Assembly (NCBI RefSeq): GCF_003987045.1
Contig: NZ_PIPZ01000003.1
Span: forward strand, 1 to 64,000
Reading direction: 5' to 3'
From: Pseudidiomarina marina
GTDB taxonomy: Bacteria; Pseudomonadota; Gammaproteobacteria; Enterobacterales; Alteromonadaceae
DNA: 64,000 bases
Below the pieces are notes generated by a model. The model was not told the DNA's origin, ran no database searches, and saw only the letters and a list, made by a program, of their open reading frames with translations. A program made the position numbers and the translations under genes. Shown piece by piece: positions 53,349 through 61,687 of this stretch (position 1 is the first letter of the stretch; every line of letters starts with the position of its first letter).

Positions 53349-54701
53349 ATGATGATTATTAAACTAGCACGTCATATCACAAAGCGATGCCTTACCTTAA
53401 CCATGTTAACGTTGATTTTACCAACAGCGGGGATAGCGCAAGTGCTTGATAATCAAGTACAGCCTGTGCTTCAGGATGTTCAGCGCACCACGGACCGAGT
53501 ACGCAATCAAGTACAAGAACGTGTTCAAGAAAACCTGCAGGAGCGCGCACCTGAAACAATGCATAAATTCAATCAAGCGGTAGTGACGTTAACCAATGAC
53601 ACCATGACGTGGTTACCGGTACTTGGTGAGAATAACCAAGAATTATTTGCCGAAGTTACTTTGGAAGATGGCACGCGTGTGCTTGAGCGTGAATGGCTAG
53701 TGGTTGCATCAAATGAAACTGAAGAAGTGCTGCGAGACATGGGTGCACAGATGCTCGCGAAGCAAAAACTGGGTGCGGTTGGTATCACGGTATTGCGATT
53801 TAAAGTGCCGACTGAATACAATGATGAAGCACTATTGCGTCGTCAATTACCCAAAGCCGCTGCGGCATCGTTAGTACGTCATTATGTTTATGACACGCAA
53901 AGCATGGCTGCCAGTGCGAACACCGTACAAGCTACTCAGCGTCGTTGGTGCGACGCGCCGCTCAGCATCGGTATGATTGATACCGCCGTCGACACGGCGC
54001 ATCCGGCTTTTACTAACCAAACGATTGTACAGAAAGATTTTCTAACGCATGGTGTGGCGCAACCTACCGCGCATGGTACTGCTATCGCTGGTCTGTTAAT
54101 TGGTTCACATGACGATTACGAGAGCTTGGTACCTCAGGCTAAACTTTATAGTGCCGCCATTTTTCATCGCCATAATGCACTGCAACAAGGTGCTGCGTTG
54201 TTACCTTTATTAGAGGCGTTAAATTGGCTGGCTGAGCAACAGGTTCGCGTCATTAATATGTCGCTAACCGGGCCAGGAAACACGTTATTACAGCAGGCGG
54301 TGAAACGCCTTTCTGAACAAAATATTTTGCTTATTGCAGCAGCTGGCAATGATGGCCCTGCGGCGCCGGCGAATTATCCGGCAGCCTATGAAGAGGTTAT
54401 TGCGGTGACCGCAGTCGATACTCACGGCGTCATCTACCGCTGGGCCAATCAAGGCGAATTTGTTGAGTTTGCTGCGCGCGGGGTACAGGTCAAAACGGCG
54501 CGACGCGATGGTCAGGTTGGCTATGAAACGGGCACGTCGATGGCGGCTCCGGTCGTTGCCGCTGCTGCTGCGTGTATCTGGCACGACTATCCACAACAAA
54601 ACGCTACTGAGGTGCGAAAAGCACTCCAGCAGCGCGTGATTGATCTTGGCGAGAATGGGCGTGATTCAGTATTTGGATTTGGTTTGTTAACGGCGCAATA
54701 A
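53349..54701 (+). CDS. Secreted subtilisin-like (S8) serine protease
   Basis: 450 residues from the ATG at 53349, with GAGG six bases upstream. Signal peptide (to about GIAQ), a Gln/Arg/Val-rich helical stretch (VQPVLQDVQRTTDRVRNQVQERVQENLQER), a pro-domain (about 90-165), then a catalytic domain with the full triad D211 (IGMIDTAVDTAHP), H242 (AHGTAIAGLL), S397 (GTSMAAPVVA) and oxyanion N334. It has no visible outer-membrane anchor. It lies divergent from the ECF sigma operon and convergent with the beta-barrel gene (10 bases), and could be the effector of, or process a signal for, the sigma system. Confidence 0.92.
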   Translation: MMIIKLARHITKRCLTLTMLTLILPTAGIAQVLDNQVQPVLQDVQRTTDRVRNQVQERVQENLQERAPETMHKFNQAVVTLTNDTMTWLPVLGENNQELFAEVTLEDGTRVLEREWLVVASNETEEVLRDMGAQMLAKQKLGAVGITVLRFKVPTEYNDEALLRRQLPKAAAASLVRHYVYDTQSMAASANTVQATQRRWCDAPLSIGMIDTAVDTAHPAFTNQTIVQKDFLTHGVAQPTAHGTAIAGLLIGSHDDYESLVPQAKLYSAAIFHRHNALQQGAALLPLLEALNWLAEQQVRVINMSLTGPGNTLLQQAVKRLSEQNILLIAAAGNDGPAAPANYPAAYEEVIAVTAVDTHGVIYRWANQGEFVEFAARGVQVKTARRDGQVGYETGTSMAAPVVAAAAACIWHDYPQQNATEVRKALQQRVIDLGENGRDSVFGFGLLTAQ

Positions 54702-54711
54702 TAACGCCGCC

Positions 54712-55626
54712 TTAAAACGAATAGCTCAGTTTAATGCCGGCTAGGGTCTCATCATAATCCACGTCGGCAAAGTTCGATTGGTTATCCACATATTCAAGCG
54801 ATGGCGTCAGCTTCAACGCCGCAGCCAACGGAATATTCCACTGTGCACGCGCAGTCAAACGCTGCTCTTCACGTGCGGCACCATCCAGAAGTTGCATTGG
54901 CGCCGCATAATCACGTTGCTGCCACTGTAATTGAACTTGCCAGGTATGCTCACCACCCCAGCCGGTGGTTTGTGATTGCCAAGTTAATCGATACTGCGGT
55001 TCCTGATAACTCAACTCAGGGTTCGTCGCGGTTTCATCGTGATAGGTATAACCAATCATCACAAAACTCTTCGCCGATGGCGTAAACCAATAAATATCGC
55101 CCGCGATAGCCTGCGCAGTTGCGTTGCGATCGGGCACTTGGTTAAACGATTTGTCAATATCTTGAATCGCAATTCGAGAGTACCAACGTGAGCTCCACAA
55201 GCGAGCAAGATAAAACGCATCTTGTTGGTAATCCATAAAAGCTTGGTCAGCAAGATCTGCCGTAGCATCATGACGACTTACGCCCACGGTGATCTCACTG
55301 AAATCATAAGATAAATCGCCATGAATGGTGGTAATGGCTAAATCAAATTCATCCTGTGATTGATACAGAGTTTGGCTGTGGTTAATACCGGTATTGAAAT
55401 TCAAGTTGGCCCAGGGGTTCCATTTCAGCGACACACTCCCTTTTAATTGTGCTGCCTGATCGGATTCATTCGTGGTGGTATCGAGCTCACGCACCGTCAC
55501 GTTACTATCGTACAAATAGCCCGCTTCAAGCTTACCTTGCCAGCTAAAACCTTGTTCTTCTGCGACGGCAATACGAGGCAATAAACTAACGGTAGCTACA
55601 GTGAGAATTAGAGTTGATGTTTTCAT
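54712..55626 (-). CDS. Outer-membrane beta-barrel protein, uncharacterised
   Basis: 304 residues. Signal peptide (to AVAEE). The rest alternates short amphipathic strands (e.g. GKLEAGYLYDSNVTVRELDT, LKGSVSLKWNPWANLNFNTGINHSQTLY) and ends in Phe (LAGIKLSYSF), a typical BamA insertion signal. It is similar in style to the barrel half of surface lipoprotein assembly modifiers, but without the N-terminal TPR. The specific family is not recognised. It lies 72 bases after the acidic protein gene, with a hairpin between, and is probably in one operon with it. Confidence 0.82.
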   Translation of the reverse strand: MKTSTLILTVATVSLLPRIAVAEEQGFSWQGKLEAGYLYDSNVTVRELDTTTNESDQAAQLKGSVSLKWNPWANLNFNTGINHSQTLYQSQDEFDLAITTIHGDLSYDFSEITVGVSRHDATADLADQAFMDYQQDAFYLARLWSSRWYSRIAIQDIDKSFNQVPDRNATAQAIAGDIYWFTPSAKSFVMIGYTYHDETATNPELSYQEPQYRLTWQSQTTGWGGEHTWQVQLQWQQRDYAAPMQLLDGAAREEQRLTARAQWNIPLAAALKLTPSLEYVDNQSNFADVDYDETLAGIKLSYSF

Positions 55627-55647
55627 GGTGATTCCTCCGAGTAAAAT

Positions 55648-55674
55648 ATGGAGCTAGCGCAGGGCTAGCTCCAT
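55648..55674 (-). terminator. Attenuator-like hairpin between the acidic protein and barrel genes
   Basis: Perfect 11-bp stem ATGGAGCTAGC / GCTAGCTCCAT, followed on the minus strand by ATTTTA. It would lower the level of the barrel transcript relative to the acidic protein. Confidence 0.55.
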
Positions 55675-55698
55675 GTCGTCAGGGTTAATCAGGCGAGC

Positions 55699-56289
55699 TT
55701 AGTTACCAATGTTGCCGCGAATGGTATTGCGTACCGCTGCATCAACGGTCGATTCCACTGAGCTGTTAATGGTGTCATTAACGCTGTCGGTCACGGCAGC
55801 CTCAGAAGCCGTTTCGATTGCGCCTGAAACCGTTGATGAAACCGTGTCATTGACTGTTGCTGTGACAGTACCGGCAGTCTGTTGTGCAACGTTCGCTGTT
55901 GCATCTACGGTGCTAACAACGTCAGATTGCACGCCATTAACGGTTTCAAGTGAGGCATCAGCTTGACCTGATAGATCTTGCTCAGCATCAGCCAACAACT
56001 CACCGCTGGTTTCCGAAGCTTCTTCTGCTTGATCATCTTCCGGCTGTTCACCTTCGACTGGCGCATCATCTTCCATTGATGGCTGCGGTGTTTGCGCTGA
56101 AGCACTTGCGTTCGCATTGGCAGAAATCTGGGTATCAGCTTCAACACGATTGTTGTCGGCCTCTGCTGACGTTGATTGCTGCGCCGCAACCGAAGCATTT
56201 GCGCTGACAGAAGCGTCTTGGGCGAAAGCCGCACCTGAAGTTAAAGCAAGTGATAAGGCGATGACGTTTAAATTAAATACGGTTTTCAT
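55699..56289 (-). CDS. Secreted acidic, Ala/Val/Thr-rich protein of unknown function
   Basis: 196 residues from the ATG at 56289. A clear signal peptide (MKTVFNLNVIALSLALTSGAAFA) is followed by a low-complexity mature part without cysteine: SVSANASVAAQQS-type repeats, an acidic Pro/Glu/Asp block (about 70-100), then a helix-like tail with recurring TV..TV, SV.DT and SSTVSG units ending RNTIRGNIGN. No family recognised. The upstream frame to 56460 is probably not translated. It has the best ECF-like promoter of the set and precedes the beta-barrel gene. Confidence 0.75.
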   Translation of the reverse strand: MKTVFNLNVIALSLALTSGAAFAQDASVSANASVAAQQSTSAEADNNRVEADTQISANANASASAQTPQPSMEDDAPVEGEQPEDDQAEEASETSGELLADAEQDLSGQADASLETVNGVQSDVVSTVDATANVAQQTAGTVTATVNDTVSSTVSGAIETASEAAVTDSVNDTINSSVESTVDAAVRNTIRGNIGN

Positions 56290-56324
56290 AATGATTCCTC
56301 CGTTATGTCGTAATGACACCTCGA

Positions 56325-56351
56325 TAACGATGGATGAGCTCACATTATTCC
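56325..56351 (-). promoter_or_regulatory. Candidate ECF promoter of the acidic protein gene
   Basis: Minus strand GGAAT-N17-CGTTA. It also shares the flanking GGAATAA and TGTG with the sigma operon promoter. The -10 is about 36 bases before the ATG. Confidence 0.65.
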
Positions 56352-56450
56352 GCTCCAGTTTGTAAAGGCGGTGCAAAGCCGTGTTAGATACTTTGTTGAT
56401 GATCTGGTCTATTGCCGATAAAATGCGCGCCGACTCACAAGGAGCATATT

Positions 56451-57008
56451 TTGGACGCATTCCTCACCTCAACTCTCACGGTTGCCCTAGCTGAAATAGG
56501 CGATAAAACGCAATTGCTAAGCTTGTTTTTAGCGGCGCGGTATCGCCACAAATGGTCGATTATTGCGGGTATTTTTGTGGCGACGGTATTAAACCATTTC
56601 GTCTCGGCGTGGTTTGGCAGTTGGATTGTGGGTGTGTTGCCAGAACAAATGGCGACTTATATCGTGGCGGTGTGCTTTATTGCCGTAGGTTTGTGGGTAC
56701 TAATTCCCGATAAGCCTGACAATGATGAGCATAATGAAGTACGTAAATACGGCGCCTTTATTGCTACCACCGTTTTATTTTTTATTGCTGAAATAGGCGA
56801 CAAAACACAAGTGGCTACTATTGTACTTGGGGCTCAATACACCAGTGTTGTCGCGGTCACTCTAGGCACAACGCTCGGCATGATGATAGCGAATGTACCA
56901 GTGGTATTGTTAGGCGCTAAGCTAATGCAAAGGTTACCACTCGATTTGGCGCGCTATATTGCTGCCGCAGTGTTTATTCTACTCGGCATTGTTGCGCTGC
57001 TTTGGTAA
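56451..57008 (+). CDS. UPF0016/GDT1 family cation transporter (MneA-like)
   Basis: 185 residues from a TTG at 56451, chosen because GGAG lies six bases upstream and the first membrane helix begins right there; the longer frame from 56412 would add an unlikely lead. Six membrane helices in two repeats, each with the family motif ExGDKT (ALAEIGDKTQLLSL and FIAEIGDKTQVATI). Bacterial members export manganese; eukaryotic ones move Mn or Ca. No Mn riboswitch is seen upstream. Confidence 0.9.
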   Translation: MDAFLTSTLTVALAEIGDKTQLLSLFLAARYRHKWSIIAGIFVATVLNHFVSAWFGSWIVGVLPEQMATYIVAVCFIAVGLWVLIPDKPDNDEHNEVRKYGAFIATTVLFFIAEIGDKTQVATIVLGAQYTSVVAVTLGTTLGMMIANVPVVLLGAKLMQRLPLDLARYIAAAVFILLGIVALLW

Positions 57009-57104
57009 CGAGAAAGCAGTGACAAAAAACTTAGCGATGATCATAAAACTGCACAGAAATTAATCTATAGTTGATCGCACATATACGAAAACTGGAGGTG
57101 TGCG

Positions 57105-57875
57105 ATGCCCCGTCTTGAAGATAAAGTTGCCATTATTACCGGCGGTGCCGCCGGCATTGGCCTTGCAACCGCTGCATTATTTTTGCGCGAAGGCGCAAAA
57201 GTTTGTCTCGTCGACTTACACCAATCCGATTTAGACGCTGCTGAAAAAGAGCTTGGGCACGCTGAACGTGTCTATAGTGTCGCTGCTGATGTATCAAGTG
57301 AGTCGGACGTGCAAAAGTTTGTTCAAGCTACGTTAGCCCATTTTGGAAGTATCGATGTACTCGTGAATAACGCTGGTATCGAATGCAAACCTGCAATGAT
57401 TCATGAACAAACTGCAGAGCACTTTGATCGCGTGATGGCCGTGAACGTTCGCGGCGTTTTCCTTGGCATGAAGTACGTCTTACCATCCATGCTCAAGGCG
57501 AAGTCGGGTAGTATTATCAACATGTCATCTGTGGCGGGCTTGGACGGCTTTGGCAACATGAGCCCTTACGTTGCATCGAAGCATGCGGTCGTTGGCTTGA
57601 CTAAGTCGGCCGCATTGGAGGTAGCGCCATCTGGCGTGCGCATTAACTCTGTGCATCCGTCACCCATTCATACGCGCATGATGCGAGCTATTGAAGAGGC
57701 GATGAATCCTGGTCACGGTAAAGAAGTGCAAAGTCAATTTGAACAAATCATTCCAATGCAGCATTATGGTGAGCCGATTGACGTTGCGAACTTAGTTTTG
57801 TTTTTGGCGTCTGATGAAAGTAGTTTTATTACGGGTTGCCAATATCGCGTCGACGGCGGTATGGGCGCCAGTTGA
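57105..57875 (+). CDS. Short-chain dehydrogenase/reductase
   Basis: 256 residues. Classical SDR: TGGAAGIG for cofactor binding, D37 (LVDLHQ), which favours NAD, NNAG (VLVNNAGIE), and the catalytic Ser-Tyr-Lys in INMSSVAGLDGFGNMSPYVASK. C-terminal FITGCQYRVDGGMGAS. The substrate is unknown. GGAGGT precedes the ATG. It stands alone; a heptamer repeat follows its stop. Confidence 0.92.
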   Translation: MPRLEDKVAIITGGAAGIGLATAALFLREGAKVCLVDLHQSDLDAAEKELGHAERVYSVAADVSSESDVQKFVQATLAHFGSIDVLVNNAGIECKPAMIHEQTAEHFDRVMAVNVRGVFLGMKYVLPSMLKAKSGSIINMSSVAGLDGFGNMSPYVASKHAVVGLTKSAALEVAPSGVRINSVHPSPIHTRMMRAIEEAMNPGHGKEVQSQFEQIIPMQHYGEPIDVANLVLFLASDESSFITGCQYRVDGGMGAS

Positions 57876-57886
57876 AAAGCAAGAGC

Positions 57887-57914
57887 GATATTAGCTCTTC
57901 GATATTAGATATTA
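57887..57914. repeat. GATATTA-type heptamer array
   Basis: Four heptamers GATATTA, GCTCTTC, GATATTA, GATATTA. The 31 bases 57885-57915 match the reverse complement of 263-293 at 29 positions. It lies between the SDR stop and the scsA-like start. Confidence 0.85.
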
Positions 57915-57926
57915 GTTACGAGGTTT

Positions 57927-58295
57927 ATGTTGCGATTTGGTACTGACAAAAAACGTGCTTTTGCCGCCTTAATGGCGGTATTTTGCGTGCTGTTTTTGTG
58001 TTGGGGCCAACAAAGTAACTGGGTCGCAGCAAGCTGTCCGCAATCGCAACATCATAACCAAGCTAGTACGGCTGGTGATATCGATAACACCGTTTTGGTG
58101 GCCGAGTGCGATAGTTCGTCGCAGTTATTGCAACAAGCACACCTGAATATCTTGGATGGTGGCGCTGCAGTATCGTTGTTTGTCGGCATCGTCTTACTGG
58201 TCATTATTCGACACTTTTTTATTGGTTACTCCCAGGCGCCGCCAGGCTACCGGCGACGTCGCCCCCACCTTTTATTTTGTGTATTCAATGAATAA
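57927..58295 (+). CDS. Small membrane protein, ScsA-like by position
   Basis: 122 residues. An N-terminal membrane helix (about 11-27), a short periplasmic part with two cysteines (AASCPQSQHHN, VAECDSSS) and some His, a second membrane helix (about 87-103), then a basic tail (PPGYRRRRPHLLF). The length and place before scsB recall scsA of the scsABCD copper-sensitivity operon, but the sequence identity cannot be confirmed by eye. The role is unknown; the Cys/His residues could bind copper. Confidence 0.65.
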   Translation: MLRFGTDKKRAFAALMAVFCVLFLCWGQQSNWVAASCPQSQHHNQASTAGDIDNTVLVAECDSSSQLLQQAHLNILDGGAAVSLFVGIVLLVIIRHFFIGYSQAPPGYRRRRPHLLFCVFNE

Positions 58296-58339
58296 CACAG
58301 ACATTATTTAGCTCTGTGCGCACATCCTCAACATGTGCG
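58296..58339. promoter_or_regulatory. Two consecutive hairpins before scsB
   Basis: CACAGA / TCTGTG (58296-58318) and a perfect 7-bp CGCACAT / ATGTGCG (58319-58339), side by side in the 75-base gap between the scsA-like gene and scsB. They could be a leader, an mRNA-processing structure or an operator. Confidence 0.4.
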
Positions 58340-58370
58340 ATACGTATGAATGAATACATGAGATAACTAT

Positions 58371-60443
58371 ATGAAGAATATTTTAAAAATCTGGTTGGCT
58401 GCGATGCTGCTATGGCTACTAAATGCTAGTGCCCAGGCTCAAGTTGCAACGAATTGGATTCAACTCGAAGAGCACCCACCAGTTCAGGTGCGGTTGCTGA
58501 TTCCAGGAAAAACCAATCCTGAACAACGGCAAGTAGCTGCTTTGTTGCAGGTGAAGCTTGCGGATGATTGGAAAACCTATTGGCGAACGCCAGGTGAAGG
58601 CGGGGTGCCACCACAGTTGGCTTGGCAAGCTGACTCCACCAATATCACCGATGTTTCGTGGCGCTTTCCAGTGCCTGAACGCTTTGACGTGCAGGGCATC
58701 GAAACCGTTGGTTACCAAGGTGATATCAATTTCCCGCTGCAAATTAGTGTGGAAGATTGGCAACAGCCAGTGGCATTAGAAGGATTGCTGACATTAGCCA
58801 GCTGCACCAATATCTGCGTGATCTCTGACTTTCCACTCGCCCTCAGCTTCACCCCAAGTAAGTTGAATGCCGACATGGATGGGTTATTTGCCTATGAGCA
58901 AGCGCAAAGCGCGTTGCCCCATCGTGACCACCCGCAATTGACTGTATCTGACATGGTTTGGTCGGCGTCACAGCAGCAGTTAGCGGTAACGGTGACAAAT
59001 ACTGAGCAATGGCAACAACCGCGTATTTTCGTAGATAGCCTGCGCGAAGATTACGCCGACCTCACCATTGAGCTATTAGAGCAGACGCAACAAGGCAACG
59101 AACTAACCGCAAAGTTTGCAATTTCGCATTGGCTCGAACAGCCTGAATTAACTGGAGAGACACTCCAGGTGACCATAGCGGATGAGCTGATTCGTGCAGA
59201 AATGAGCGCCGAAGCTATTGCTGGTAGCGTGCAACCATCTGCGGTGTCTACAAGCTGGTGGATGATACTGCCGTTGGCATTGCTGGGTGGCCTTATTCTG
59301 AATATTATGCCGTGTGTATTGCCGGTGCTGGGGTTAAAGCTGCAGTCGGTGATTGTAGCCGAGCGCGAGCGTAACCAAGTACGTCGTCAATTTATCGCTT
59401 CAGCACTTGGTATCATCACCTCGTTCGTCATTCTGGCGATTATGCTAATGCTATTGAAGCTAGGCGGGCACGCTATTGGTTGGGGAATTCAATTCCAGAA
59501 CCCGTATTTTATTGGTGGTATGGCACTGGTAATTGGTTTGTTTGCTCTGTCAGTGAGTGGCTTGTGGACTATTCAGTTACCGCAGGGCATGCAGCAATGG
59601 GTAGCAACCCGAGGTGACCAATCAACGCTCGGGCATTTTATTCAAGGCATGTTCGCTACGCTACTGGCGACACCCTGTACGGCGCCATTCTTAGGAACCG
59701 CAGTGGCTTTTGCCCTAGCTGCATCTAACCTACAGCTACTGCTAATTTTTGTAGCGTTAGGTGTTGGTATGGCATTGCCGTGGCTAGCTGTTGCCGTATG
59801 GCCAAGTGTGGCAATGAAACTCCCCAAACCGGGGCCTTGGCTGAAGTGGGTGAATCGGATTTTTGCGTTGCTCTTGTTACTCACCACGGCCTGGTTGATT
59901 AGCTTGTTGAGCAACCACGTCAGCACAGGCGTGTTTACATTCATTGTTGCGGCATTTGTGTTAGTGGCTCTGCTACTGGCTTACCGTCGATTCGGGCAAG
60001 CTGGTGTGATCGGCGCCATCGCTGGCACGCTTTTACTAAGTGGTGTTGGTTTGCTGATTAGTAGTTGGACAAGCAATCCTAAGCAACTTGAGGAACATGC
60101 TTGGAAACAACTGCAACCCAGCGCCATTGCCAGCGCCGTTACGCAAGGGCAAGTGGTATTTGTAGATGTTACGGCCGATTGGTGCGTGACCTGTAAAGCC
60201 AATAAAATCGGTGTGTTGTTGCAAGAGCCGGTAGCTAGTGCGTTACGTGCTGACGACATGGTTCTGATGCAGGGGGACTGGACGCGACCAAGTGACCAAA
60301 TCACTGATTACTTGCGTAGCTACAACCGTTATGGTGTTCCGTTTAATCAGGTTTATGGACCAGGTGCGCCGAACGGTATTGCGTTACCAGTAATACTTAC
60401 CGATGAAGCGGTACTTAAAGCAATCGAGCAGGCGCGCCAATGA
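58371..60443 (+). CDS. scsB: ScsB, DsbD-like transmembrane thiol-disulfide reductase
   Basis: 690 residues. Signal peptide, a periplasmic N-terminal domain (to about 290) with a Cys pair in ASCTNICVISDF, an 8-helix core with the two redox cysteines in NIMPCVLPVLGLK and TPCTAPFLGTAVAF, and a C-terminal thioredoxin domain with DWCVTCK. It carries electrons from cytoplasmic thioredoxin across the membrane to periplasmic Scs proteins. The long N-terminal domain marks ScsB rather than DsbD. It overlaps scsD by 4 bases. Confidence 0.93.
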   Translation: MKNILKIWLAAMLLWLLNASAQAQVATNWIQLEEHPPVQVRLLIPGKTNPEQRQVAALLQVKLADDWKTYWRTPGEGGVPPQLAWQADSTNITDVSWRFPVPERFDVQGIETVGYQGDINFPLQISVEDWQQPVALEGLLTLASCTNICVISDFPLALSFTPSKLNADMDGLFAYEQAQSALPHRDHPQLTVSDMVWSASQQQLAVTVTNTEQWQQPRIFVDSLREDYADLTIELLEQTQQGNELTAKFAISHWLEQPELTGETLQVTIADELIRAEMSAEAIAGSVQPSAVSTSWWMILPLALLGGLILNIMPCVLPVLGLKLQSVIVAERERNQVRRQFIASALGIITSFVILAIMLMLLKLGGHAIGWGIQFQNPYFIGGMALVIGLFALSVSGLWTIQLPQGMQQWVATRGDQSTLGHFIQGMFATLLATPCTAPFLGTAVAFALAASNLQLLLIFVALGVGMALPWLAVAVWPSVAMKLPKPGPWLKWVNRIFALLLLLTTAWLISLLSNHVSTGVFTFIVAAFVLVALLLAYRRFGQAGVIGAIAGTLLLSGVGLLISSWTSNPKQLEEHAWKQLQPSAIASAVTQGQVVFVDVTADWCVTCKANKIGVLLQEPVASALRADDMVLMQGDWTRPSDQITDYLRSYNRYGVPFNQVYGPGAPNGIALPVILTDEAVLKAIEQARQ

Positions 60444-60949
60444 AATTTCTTAAGCAATTAACCATTTACCTTGCCCTCTTTATTGCCATTAGCTTCGCGG
60501 TGGATAGTTGGCGCAGTCGTGGCCTGCCGTCAGGTCCAATTGAGACGCTCTCGGTGGTGACTATCGACGAGCAGCAGCACGATGTTCTTGCGCGTAGTCA
60601 TGAGCAACCCGTACTGTTGTACTTTTGGGCAACTTGGTGTCCAGTGTGCGACTGGGTTTCGCCATCCATCAATTGGCTTGCGGATGAGCACGAAGTAATC
60701 AGTATCGCCATTCGTTCCGGCAATGATGCTCGGGTAAAAAGCTATTTGCAGCACCATGATTATCAGTTTTCCACAGTAAACGATAACACCGGTGAGTTAG
60801 CACGTCGCTGGCAAATCAACGCTACGCCAACGGTAGTGATTGTTGCTGACGGCGAAATTGTTTCGTATACCAGCGGCGCTTCAACGCCGGTGGGTTTATG
60901 GTTGCGTCTAACTTGGGCGCAATTCATGCAAAAATTGGAGAAGTTATGA
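60440..60949 (+). CDS. scsD: ScsD, membrane-anchored TlpA-like thioredoxin
   Basis: 169 residues. N-terminal membrane anchor (about 5-22) and a periplasmic thioredoxin domain with the active site FWATWCPVCDW and cis-Pro segment INATPTVVIV. It is probably reduced by ScsB. The order here is B-D-C rather than the B-C-D of Salmonella. Four-base overlaps with both neighbours indicate tight coupling. Confidence 0.92.
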   Translation: MKFLKQLTIYLALFIAISFAVDSWRSRGLPSGPIETLSVVTIDEQQHDVLARSHEQPVLLYFWATWCPVCDWVSPSINWLADEHEVISIAIRSGNDARVKSYLQHHDYQFSTVNDNTGELARRWQINATPTVVIVADGEIVSYTSGASTPVGLWLRLTWAQFMQKLEKL

Positions 60950-61674
60950 AGTACCTTTTAAGCACAGTATTTTCGTTGTTGTTTTTTGTCAGTGTTGCAG
61001 TCAGTGCGCAACAAGCAGCAAACCAATCACAACAGCTTGAGCAAATTAACGAGTTACTGAAGCAAAACCCTGAAGTTATTCCAAGCGTTTTAAATAGCTT
61101 GCAGCAATACATTTCAAGCAAAAAAACTGCCGAGCAGGCGCAGCGCGAGCATGGGAAGTGGCTACTCGATAACGATGATGCGCACCCTTGGTTTGGTGCA
61201 GAAAACGGTGATGTACCCGTTATTGTCTTTACCGACTATGATTGCCCTTATTGCAAACGTTTAGAGCCACATTTGCAGAAACTAGTGGACGAGTTCCCGC
61301 AGGTAAAAGTGATAAACGTACTGGTGCCGCTGCGTCAGCAAAGTGTGCAGGGTGGCAAGTTGAATCCAGCTAATTTTGCCTTAAATGTTTGGCAAAACCA
61401 GCCGGAACAATTTGCTGAAGTACACGACCTTCTCTATAAAAAGAATGGGTTGCATACCGGCAAATCACTGGAGCAAATTGCGCGCAAAACAGGAACTCGC
61501 TCGCAACTAGACAGCCCGAAAGCTACGCCAACCATTATCGAACGTAACTATCGGGTATTCTCTGATTTTCAGCTACGCGGCACGCCGGCAATTATGGTTG
61601 GCGGACAAACCATTCCGGGTTATGTGGAATATGCTGAGCTGAAGAAAATTGTTCAACAAGTGGTCGCGCAATAG
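60946..61674 (+). CDS. scsC: ScsC, DsbA/DsbG-like periplasmic thiol-disulfide protein
   Basis: 242 residues from the ATG at 60946 (GGAGAA upstream). Signal peptide (to VSA), a helical N-terminal oligomerisation segment (LEQINELLKQNPEVIPSVLNSLQQYI), then a DsbA fold with CPYC in TDYDCPYCKRLEPHL and cis-Pro RGTPAIMVGG. ScsC proteins are isomerases or reductases tied to copper tolerance. The N-terminal helix fits the trimeric ScsC type. Confidence 0.92.
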   Translation: MKYLLSTVFSLLFFVSVAVSAQQAANQSQQLEQINELLKQNPEVIPSVLNSLQQYISSKKTAEQAQREHGKWLLDNDDAHPWFGAENGDVPVIVFTDYDCPYCKRLEPHLQKLVDEFPQVKVINVLVPLRQQSVQGGKLNPANFALNVWQNQPEQFAEVHDLLYKKNGLHTGKSLEQIARKTGTRSQLDSPKATPTIIERNYRVFSDFQLRGTPAIMVGGQTIPGYVEYAELKKIVQQVVAQ

Positions 61675-61687
61675 CGCGAAACCAATA

